From the NCBI GenBank assembly GCA_004431415.1, contig QPMI01000063.1, forward strand, positions 153,210 through 217,209: a DNA stretch of 64,000 bases, read 5' to 3'. The stretch is from Cyanophora paradoxa (lineage: Eukaryota > Glaucocystophyceae > Cyanophorales > Cyanophoraceae). This document shows positions 55,550 through 64,000 of the stretch, one piece after another (position 1 is the first letter of the stretch; each line of letters opens with the position of its first letter). The translations under genes and the position numbers were made by a program. The notes under the pieces are model-generated. The model was not told the DNA's origin. It was given only the letters and a program-made list of their open reading frames with translations, and ran no database searches.

Positions 55550-58495
55550 ATGACGGCCCGGTCTGATCTCGCCCACCGCTGGAGCATCCCCTTCGACGCA
55601 CTGAAGGGCACGTTCGAGGACCTGCGGGTCCCGCACCTCAAGGCGTTTCTCGCCAGCGAGAGGAGCACGCCAATCCAGAACCGCCTGGATGGGCCGCCCG
55701 TGCCGCACGAGGAGCCGCCGGAGGGCCGCGTCGCGCTCAGAGCCGATCGCACCGTTCGCCTCGCGCGGCTCAACGCGGCCGCGTTCGAGCTCTTCATGAT
55801 CGCGCTGGGGCTCCGTGGCCCCGTCACGCCCCACTCCCACGATCTCCCGTTCCACCTGCATGAGTGGACGGAGCAGCAGTTGGAGCACTTCCTGACTCTG
55901 CGTTGGACGATCCCTGCCACGCGCCTGCCGCGGTGGACGCACGGGGCCGCTTCAACCGAGCGCGGCCGTCATCCCGCCGCAGTGGGCCCAGTACCTCTTG
56001 CGTGCTCACACCATGTTCCGCGCCGAGGCGGTTGGACCACCGTTCCCTCCGCGGAACGCGCCGGCCTGGAGTTCCCGTACGGGGTTCGCTGGCTGCGCCG
56101 CCACCTGCAGCTAGGGACGCGCGCGCAGGAGGAAGCCGCCGAGAGCGACCCGCACAGGGGCTTGGCCCTGACCGCCCAGCGCGCGGCCTTCCAGGAGAAG
56201 GTCTTGCATGCCCTCGAGCGTCACGCTGCACGGCAGTCGTTCACGTTCGACGATGCGCTTGTGGCACCTACATCGCCGATGAGCCTGAGCCCCGCCTCGA
56301 GCCGCTCGACATTGACCATGTCGAGAGCGAAGAGGAAGAGGGCGAGAAGGAAGAGGCGCCGGCTGCCATCCCTGCGGCGGCGCACAGGCCGTTCGAGCCG
56401 CACAAGGACTGGCAGCCGCGCCGCTGTTCTCGTTGGCGGACCCGACGTACGCCAACGATCACAAGCTCTTGCGCGAGTACATGGACCGGAAACACGCGTT
56501 TTTCCGGCCCCTGGAATGCTATGAGCCAGGGTTCACTGAATGGGCAACGCTGCCCGCGATCAGCTACCCTTGCGCTGGCAGCACGCCGGCGACGTTGACG
56601 AGTACAACGTCGACGTGCTCACGCTGCAGGACCAGCACATGGGCGAGCTGTGCTCAACTATGCTCAAGCGCGTCGGCCCCGCCGCGCGCGGCATAGTGAA
56701 CTGGTTCTCGCTCGTAGGCCCGCCTCAGCGGCCGTTCGACGAGGATCCGGAGCTCTTCGACCTGCAGGGGCTTGCATTCCCGCACGCCGCCTGCGGCGTC
56801 AGCTTGGATATCGTGCAGTACCTCGCGGTCGGGACCCGTACCGCACAGTCTGCCGTCCCGACGTACACGGGCGCTGGGATCTCACGCACGAGGGCACAGC
56901 CCACGCACCCGTGTGTTCGACCCTGGCCAGGTCTCGCGGGTGCTGTATACCGCCTTCTTCCACGAAGGCGGCGGCGCGCGGAACGCCCCGCCGCCGTACA
57001 TGCCGCACCCCGAGCGCCCCACCCTGCACACCTCAGTCTTGGGCGGTAACATCGCCGACCCGAACGAGGAGGACGCCAGGACGCCGTTCGCGACCCGCTT
57101 CGCGCGCGACGTCGCCGTGCTGGCCCTGCTGCGCCCGCTCGCCGACAAGCGCGTCGAGAACGTTGAGGGTCGCCTGCAGACGCGGCGCATCTACGCGCCC
57201 CGCCTCGTGGCAGGCACGGCCACGCCCGCGCCGAACGCTGCCTGCGACAAGGACGTCGCAGGGGCGCGCCGCACCAGCGCGAGAACAAGAAGCTGTGGCT
57301 CGCAGTGACGGTCGCCCAGCTTGCGAGCCAGCCCAAGAAGAGCCACGCGAACCCGCGGCTCGTCACCGCGTTCGGTTACGAGCTGCCGCCTTTCCCGAAC
57401 TCACCTCCGGGGACGTGCCCTTGGGCGCCGATCCCGGCGGAAGAGGAAATCCTCGCGACGGCCATCGGTTTTACGCTGGCCTGGCACGCGCGCTTCTTCC
57501 AGCGTCACGCGCCGGGCAAGCACCTCCGCAGCCAGCACTGGGCTGATGACTTTCTGTCGGCTGCGGCCATGGACGTCGAGTCGGAACGCCCGGCTGACTA
57601 CGTCCCGAGATCGCTCGGCGGTCGCCGATCACATGGATGACTTCAACAAGGTGTTGAACTCGTTCCGCTGCGTGGTGCCGGACGGTCTGATGGTGTTCAT
57701 TCACGAGGCCTTCCTGACTAAGCCGACGGCCAAGCCGGACCGCGGGTCCGACGTCTTGCCTCAGGGCAAGAAGGTCTTCGACGCGGACGCGAGGCCGACG
57801 TACCCGGACGGTCATCCCACGCTTGCGTGGAAGTTTGGCCCGAACAATGCGGTCGTGCCGGACCACGAGGGTCGTGCGGCGATCTGTGGGCGGATCCTGC
57901 TCGCGATGCTGCAGGGCTTCCAGTATCCCGCATCCCGCTGCTCGCGCAGCGGGTGGACAACTGTGCGCCCTGAACGCCGCCATGCCCCAGAACGTGGCCG
58001 AGGTCTTCAGGGCCTCTTGCGCACTATGACGAGGATGAGTGCGCCGACTCGGATGCCCGCGCGCTGGCGGACGGCATCCGCGCGTACCTCACAAACATGC
58101 CGCACGGTCTCGGGTACCAGCGTCTTGAGCTCGGCTCGCCCCCGATGGCCGGCGCCGAGGACGCGTGGCCGCCGGCGATGACCTTGGCGCCGGGGCAAGA
58201 GTGGGATACAGCGCCACCTCGAGGCCGCCCGCGCCGCGAGGAGCTGGAGAACTGTCCCGGGAACTTCCCGCTGGGGCTCATCTTTACCGATGAGGCTATA
58301 CCCCTGCGGCCTCAGTTCGAGACGATGCTCCGTTCGCTCTACGCCGATCTGAATGTCGCGATCCGCCTCGCGCGCCCGATCGACTGGGAGACGGACGACC
58401 CGTGCTCCCCGACTGGGACGTTGAGGCTCTGCGCCCGGCGCTGATGTGGGACGCGGTCCAGAACAAGGGCGCCGCGCCTCGGCCCGGCGCAGCCT
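55550..58495 (+). CDS. Unrecognised retrotransposon ORF, part 2 (frameshifted)
   Basis: The coding sense continues across at least six frame changes. Segments include SIPFDALKGTFEDLRVPHLK, FELFMIALGLRGPVTPHSHD, LHEWTEQQLEHFLTLRWTIP, RAAFQEKVLHALERHA, DPTYANDHKLLREYMDRKHA, DEYNVDVLTLQDQHMGELCS, QVSRVLYTAFFHEGG, LHTSVLGGNIADPNEEDART, AVADHMDDFNKVLNSFRC and FPLGLIFTDEAIPLRPQFET. The composition is that of a globular protein of roughly 950 residues. I found no known enzyme motif. It may be one polyprotein with part 1, or a captured host gene. Confidence 0.5.
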
Positions 58496-58769
58496 GACTG
58501 CGACGGCGGCTGTCGATAAGGAGGCCGAAAGCCTTCTGGTTCGCACGCCGTACCAGCCGATCTACGAAGGAGCGGTCCGCGCGACGTGGGCGGGCGTGCG
58601 GTTCCAGCCGCCCTCAACCATCGTCGCGGGCTCGCGGACGACCCGCCGAGGCGGCGCCATCCGCCACCCCGTCGGCGCCCGCGCCGGCGCAGGCCGCTGC
58701 GCAGACCGCCGCGCCGCGACGGCGCCGCAGCAGGCGCGGCCCCGGCGCAACGCGGGCCAGGCCGTTGGC

Positions 58770-59984
58770 CGAGGCGGCCGCGGGCAGGGTCACCAGCGGG
58801 GCGGCCGGCACCGCGGTCGCGACGGCCGAGGCCACCGTGACCGTGGCGGCGACCGCGGCGGTGGCCAGGCGCAACCCGCACAACCCGCTGTCGACCCGAA
58901 CGACCCGTTCGGGCTGGATGCGTTCCTCGCGCGGCAGCAGGGGTATGACCCAAGACCATGCGCGTAACCGTCTCGGACGGGAAGGTGAAGGTCGAGCGGA
59001 TCGCCGAGAGCGCTCCGCCAGACCAAGCCCGCCGGCTGAGACTCCCTCCCGGACCTTGATGCCGCCGCCCAGCTCGAGCCGCCAGGCCGAGGCAAGCTCG
59101 AGCCGCAGGGACGACACGGCCAGTCGCGCGTCGCAGGCCCGCCGGACCCCTGAGCGGGCCTCGTCTCAGCGCCGCTCGCGCACACCCGAGCCGCGCCGAG
59201 CCCCGTCCAGTCGCCGCTCTCGCACCCCAGACAGGCGCGAGACGCGGGGCCCTCCACGCGCCGCGAGCGCTCCCCGGAGCCCCACCGGCAATCCCGGGCG
59301 CCGCCGCCGTCCGCCGTTCGTTGGAACGCCGCGATCGCGAGGGCTCCCGACGCCTTCGCCGGACCGCCGGGACGCGAGGCCTCCGCCGCCGCTCCCGGAC
59401 CGCCGTGATCGCTCGCCGCCGCGCCGCGACCGCAGCCCGCCGAGCCGACGGTCCACGGCTCGCGACACTCGCGACAGGCGGAGCCCTCGCCGAGGCTCGC
59501 GGAACGCCGCCGGAGCCGAACACCGTCCCGCTCTAGCTCCGCTCGCGCTCGCGCGATCGGAGCCCGAGCCGGAGCCCCGCCATGACGATAAGCGGCGCAA
59601 AAGCTCGAAGAAGGGCTCGCGCGACCGCGCCTCGCCGCGAGACCGCCGCAGCCCTCGCAGCAGCCAGTCCTCTCGCCGCCCGCCGGACCCGCCGCGCGGC
59701 GCCGTAGACGCTGCGTACAAGCGGCACGAGAACGACGCCCGCCTGCGAGGCTGCCGCCCACATTGCGCGAGCTCTTCGACATGGTCTGGAAGGCGCAGTA
59801 CGCTGAGATGCCAGACTCGCTCTCGGCGTCCGCGCGAGCTGAGCAGGCCACCGCGCTGGTCCTGATCAAGCTCCAGAACCAGATGGACGCTCAGTCCGCG
59901 TCGTCCTCGGCCCGCGCCGCCGCGCCACCATCGGGTGGGCAGCCGCCGACGGCGGACGCAACGAGCGCCAGCAGCCCTTTCTAG
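58770..59984 (+). CDS. Retrotransposon Arg/Ser-rich (RS-like) domain
   Basis: Open in one frame from 58765 to 59865. The core (about 58,960-59,700) is dense in Arg, Ser, Pro and Asp with repeats such as RRSRTPEPRRAPSSRRSRTP, DRRDRSPPRRDRSPPSRR and ASPRDRRSPRSSQSSRRPP, the composition of SR splicing-factor RS domains. A shift near 59,760 leads to a helical segment, LRELFDMVWKAQYAEMPDSL, ending at a TAG at 59982-59984. RS-like tails bind RNA or splicing factors in host proteins; the function here is unknown. It might act as a nucleic-acid-binding domain in place of a nucleocapsid tail. Confidence 0.6.
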
Positions 59985-61480
59985 AGGGCCTGAGGGGCAG
60001 AGCGAGGCCGGTCCGCAGTCGGCGGCGCCGTCCAAGCCTGCGGAGGGTCGCGCCTCCATCTCTCAGGCCCAGGAGCGGTCATCGCGTGCGAGCCAGGCCG
60101 AGCCGCCGCGCGCAGACCAGTCGACGCCGGAGCAGCCGCGCGCCTCAGTGGCCGCGCCGCGCGCCTCCGCCGCACGACTTTCAACCCCAGGCTGACGTCC
60201 CAGCAGGGGGCCTCCTGCAGTTTGTGCGCGAGTGCTCGAGCTGCGCGACGTGAAGATCCGGGCCAAGGGTCACGGAATTGGGGCTTTGGCTCAAACAGTC
60301 GAGCGCCAGATCGCACCGCCGCTAGCCACGCCGAGACGCGCGCCAAGCCGGCGGCGCTCAGAAGGTCTCAGACGAAGCCTTCGCCCAGGCAAAGCAGGCC
60401 GCTCGGCGGCCCTGGAAGACGTCTGCGCGCCTCCGGGCCGGCATCGATATGCAGATCAGCCTCTCCGCTGGGAGACGGGCATGATGATCTCGCTCCTCCA
60501 GACGGGCCCGTGCCGATCTCGAGGCTCTGCGGGCCACGCTCGATCGCACCAAAGACTGGCGAGCCTTGCTTGAGCGCGAGCGCCAGCACGAGGCTCGCGT
60601 GGCAATGCAGGCCGCGGCAAAAGCCAACCCAAAGCCCTTCTTCGCGGTATACACCGTCGCAGAAGCGTCGTCACCCCGGGCACGAGGCCCGCGCGCCCTG
60701 TGACCTCCCGCCACTTGCATACGCCGGCGTCGGTCGGGCCGCTGTGCCGGTGCGGCGGACGAGAAGTACATCTCGATCCGCCGCGTCCAGACGTCGTCCA
60801 CGAGCCGCCCGCTCAAACAGTCGCGCCGCCGGCGCCAGCCGCGCCCGCCCCGCCCACCAAAGAGCGCGAGCCTGCGCCGGCTGGGCCGCCGCCTGCTGCA
60901 CAGCTCGGCCGCGCTCGACCGTGCTGGTCTTCAACTGGCTGTCGAACCCGCGCAAATGCTGCAGTCGATCCAAAGACCCTGGAGCCGCTTACGCGCGGTC
61001 ATCAGGCGATCATGGACCGCTACGGCATCTCGATGCGCAAAACGGGCTACAAGCCCGCACGGCCGACTCGCGCGTGTTCTCGGGTTCAGCGCCGACAGCG
61101 GCGTTCGCCCGCAGAACGCGCTCGAGGCCGCCGCGATCATTTACCCCGAGGCCTGACCTCGACGAGGAAGCTCTCATGCCCGCGGGCCAGCCCTGGCTCC
61201 AAAAACCGCCCGTCCTCGCCGTGCCCCGCCGGCAGAGGAGACGCGCTGGAACGCCGCCGGCTATGACCCGCCCAGCGACGAGTTGCTCTACGCCAACGCC
61301 ACGGCCCGGCCCGCGCAAGCGGACCAAGCCTCGCCGTTGCCGACCAGCAGAGCAGCGCCGAGTCGCCGAGCGAGCCGCGGCTCGCCAGTCCGGCCCCCAT
61401 CCCCAACCGCAAGCGCAACGGACCTGTCGGTCCACCCGCGCCGCCGGAACCAGAATTCCACGTCCGCCGCGCCCGACTAG
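59985..61480 (+). other. Degenerate retrotransposon coding sequence, low complexity
   Basis: Short coding-like segments lie in different frames: FVRVLELRDVKIRAKGHGIG, AKVSDEAFAQAKQAARRPW, a coiled-coil-like ADLEALRATLDRTKDWRALL and RPQNALEAAAIIYPEA. Stop codons and frame changes interrupt them. The rest is Pro/Ala/Arg-rich. It links the RS-like domain to the protease. Confidence 0.45.
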
Positions 61481-61489
61481 CTTCCCGCG

Positions 61490-61982
61490 CGACCGGGCCC
61501 TGGAATTCTTCCGGCCAAAGACACTGCACATTCACGGCAGCATTGCTATGCGCCTGCCGAACGGCCGCTCCGGCGCTGAACGGCCCGCTCGCATTGTTGT
61601 CGACACGGGCGCCCAGGGAACTGTAGTTCCCCAGGAAGTCCTCGACCGCCTGCCGCCCGACGAAGTCAATTACGTCGAGGGCCACACGATAGTCCGCGGT
61701 TTCATGGACCGGGACAAAATTCGTTGTCGCCGCGCCGACGTAGTCTTCGTTCTGGGCTCGCTCCGCTTCTGCCGCCGCGTCTTCGTCGTCCCGCGCGGCG
61801 CCATGGGCGTTGAGCCGGACATTCTGCTCGGCCTGGACGCGATCCAGGCCGTCCACGGCCAGATCGACACGACGCTGTCCGGGTGGTGCCTCCGGGCCCG
61901 TGACCACCTGCACCGCGAAGTCGTCGTCCCTTTTCGGCTCCGGACCAGCTTGGGATCCTGGTCCGAGTCCTGGGACCAGTAA
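61490..61982 (+). CDS. pol: Retropepsin-type aspartic protease domain (pol)
   Basis: The frame, ending in a TAA at 61980-61982, encodes LHIHGSIAMRLPNGRSG followed by the catalytic motif RIVVDTGAQGTVVPQEVLD. Next come a flap-like region (VEGHTIVRGFMDRDKI) and the second conserved motif PDILLGLDAIQAVHGQID. D-T-G and ILLGLD are the hallmarks of retroviral-type proteases. It would cleave the element's own polyprotein. The stop after the domain separates it from the RT frame, again pointing to a decayed copy or a sequence error. Confidence 0.85.
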
Positions 61983-62047
61983 AGCTCCCCGTCGGAGAGG
62001 CCCTCGTCCCATGCACGCTCAATGGGCAGGGCCCGGCAACGCGTGAG

Positions 62048-63998
62048 TTGCCGCACCTCTACGTCGAGCCGTCGCCGGAGTCCCCGCAAGCCTTGGGCGT
62101 ACTCTGCCCTTACCAGCTGCATAATCACCCGGGAGACAAAATGTTTCACGTGCGGTTGTGCAATCCTGGCCGGCAGCCGGTAACCCTGCCGCTAGGATCG
62201 GTAGTAGCGGTCGCTTCGGCGGTCGCCCTACCGCCTGGTGATTTTGAGTACGAACCTGAGCAAATGCCTTGTAGTGCGAGTGCATTGACAGACCTCTTGA
62301 TTCGCCGGCTGCGAATCGTGCCTGCCAAACGCCGCACTGGACTCCGCCACTTTAATAGAAAAGCACGCATGCTTGGCGCGGCATATGAGCCCGCCAAAGA
62401 CGTTGAGAAAATAATCTCCACCCTACGTTCTGTCGTAGATGAGGCGGAAAAGCAGCGCGCTCTGTCTAGCGCAGCGCCTGCTGAGCCCGCCGACCCACCC
62501 CGCGCACCGCCCTACGACGTCGACGATATAGTCGTCACGTTTGGCGAGCTGCCCTTCGACACAGCCGACCGGCCGTTGCAGGACCTTGATGCTATGAGCA
62601 TCATTAGCCTCGACGACGATGCTATGAGCACGTCGTCACGAAGCGCGTCCCCAACGCCGGCCCCGATCACAGGCCCCTCGGTCGACGAGTTCGTCGCCGC
62701 AGTCGAGGCAGTGTCCGTCCCCAGAGACGCCACCCTGCGCTCGACCTTCCCCGGTCTCTCCGAAAAAGCGGAGCGCGACTTGCTCGATGCAGTCCGCGCC
62801 ATGCGCGGCGACGTTACGGTCCGCAAGGCCGCACCGGTCGCCGACGCCGAGGCCCCACCCCAGAGTGTGGTCACAGCCTCGCTTTCGGCCCGGCCCGATG
62901 CCCCACCCCCTACGACTGCAGCACCCGACGCGAAGCCCGCTGAGGCACCGCGGCCGGTGCCTAATGCAGAGGAGGAGTGGCAAGAGCTGCTGAAGAAGAT
63001 TCCTGAGCTCGGCTCTCACCCGTCAATCACGACGGCGCAGAAAGCCGAACTTCACGCGCTCCTGCGGCGCTACAAGGATGTCTTCGCAGACAAGGTCGAG
63101 GCCAAAGAGGGCACCAGCAACCTGCTCTATTACGAGCACGTGATCAAACTCACGACTCGCCTTCCGGTGTTCACGCCTCCGCGGCGTATGAACCCGCACG
63201 CCGAGGAACACGCCCGCAAGGAAATTCAGAAACTCCTTGAGCTTGGGCTGATCGAGCCCTCCAAGCGGCATATGGCTCGCCGGTAGTGCTGGCCCCAAAA
63301 AGGACGGCACTTGGCGTTTCTGTGTCGACTATCGGAGGCTGAATCAGATCACCGAGCGGGACGTGTTTCCCCTACCCCGCATAGACGACCAGCTCGAGCG
63401 CCTCCGCGGCTCGATGGTCTTCTCGACTGCTGACGCGACTGCCGGCTTCTGGCAGCTGCCTCTGCACCCCGGCTCCCGAGCCTACACTGCATTTGTGGTC
63501 CCCTGGGGTCACTTTCAGTGGAAGGTTACGCCGTTTGGGGTCACGAACGGGCCCGCGGCATTCTCCCGCGCGATCACTGCGATCCTGGGCCCCTTGCTGA
63601 CCACCTGCGTCGTCGCGTACATCGACGATATCACGGTCTTCTCACCGTCCATCGATCAGCACCTTCTAGACTTGAAGGCGCTCTTCGAGACGATCTCTAA
63701 GGCGAACCTGCGCCTGAAGCCGTCGAAGTGCCGCTTCTGCTTCTGCGTGCCTGAAATCGACCTTCTCGGCCACCGCATCTCCGCCGAAGGGATCCGCCAG
63801 GACCCTGCGAAGACCAAGGTGATCACGGACTGGCAGACGCCGAAGAACGCGGACGCTCCGCTCGTTCCTCGGCCTCGCCGGCTACTACCGCCGCTTTGTC
63901 GAGAACTTCTCCAAAGTGGTGCACGCCATGCAGCGCCTTCTATTGAAGGACGCCGTCTGGAGTTGGCCAGAGGACGGCCCCGCCGACCGCGCCTTTAA
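62048..63998 (+). CDS. pol: pol: protease-RT linker and reverse transcriptase, Ty3/Gypsy type, runs off window
   Basis: The first frame (62048-63286) holds the linker typical of Ty3/Gypsy pol (VRLCNPGRQPVTLPLGSVVA), an acidic region, and the RT start LHALLRRYKDVFADKV and KEIQKLLELGLIEPSKR. A one-base shift near 63,270 moves into AYGSPVVLAPKKDGTWRFCV, VDYRRLNQIT, FSTADATAGFWQLPLHPGSR, FGVTNGPAAFSRA, the catalytic VAYIDDITVFS and LLGHRISAEGI. A second shift near 63,855 restores SFLGLAGYYRRFVENFSK. The order protease, RT and the RT sequence place it in Ty3/Gypsy. RNase H, integrase and the 3' LTR lie beyond 63,998. Confidence 0.93.
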
Positions 63999-64000
63999 GG

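Noticed and set aside
60222-61982. 586-codon single ORF
   Set aside because: Only the last ~160 codons (protease) have recognisable content. The earlier part is a shadow frame; better coding-like segments lie in other frames.

Overview
The window is nuclear DNA of a GC-rich unicellular eukaryote, most probably a photosynthetic protist. Its genes are cut into many short exons by introns of about 40-140 nt. A sizeable minority of those introns start with GC instead of GT. High GC, frequent GC-AG introns, a putative organellar RNR1-type RNase and polycystin-like REJ/GPS surface proteins would suit a haptophyte, with a dinoflagellate or pelagophyte as alternatives. This is inference; no rRNA or other marker gene is present to settle it.

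Layout, left. 1-1.7 kb: 3' part of an unrecognised membrane protein (+). 2.5-5.9 kb: a 22-exon CoA-disulfide-reductase/rhodanese fusion with an organellar presequence (+). 6.2-7.0 kb: two tiny minus-strand genes, one glycine-rich. 7.4-10.2 kb: a DYRK-family kinase with micro-exons (+). 10.8-14.6 kb: an RNB-domain exoribonuclease close to plant RNR1 (-). 15.9-18.8 kb: an unrecognised protein built from three tandem repeats (+). Introns in this block are C-rich and nearly all contain a TACCCC word.

Layout, middle. 19.7-47.1 kb holds three paralogous type-I surface-protein genes. All share the same base: a Pro/Ser/Thr-rich stalk, a REJ domain, a GPS-like CxHLT motif, a VPYWP motif and one C-terminal membrane helix. 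Their heads differ: a short CUB-like head (19.7-24.1 kb, -), about ten tandem CUB-like domains (26.9-36.2 kb, -) and a Kelch-type propeller (41.7-47.1 kb, +). The 5.5 kb between the last two, which are divergently transcribed, is packed with MITE-like elements sharing one scaffold but carrying family-specific short repeated words, two of them as mirrored inverted pairs. It also holds a complete tRNA-derived SINE with a 17-bp target duplication.

Layout, right. A BAH-domain gene (49.1-49.85 kb, +) is followed by the 5' part of a very large Ty3/Gypsy-type LTR retrotransposon running off the window end. It has gag with zinc knuckles, then about 9 kb of unrecognised coding sequence including an Arg/Ser-rich domain, then aspartic protease and reverse transcriptase. 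Several single-base frameshifts show this copy is decayed, or the assembly is imperfect.

Host exon limits were placed by reading-frame continuity, family conservation and splice dinucleotides. They are firm for the oxidoreductase, most of the kinase and the glycine-rich gene, and approximate elsewhere.
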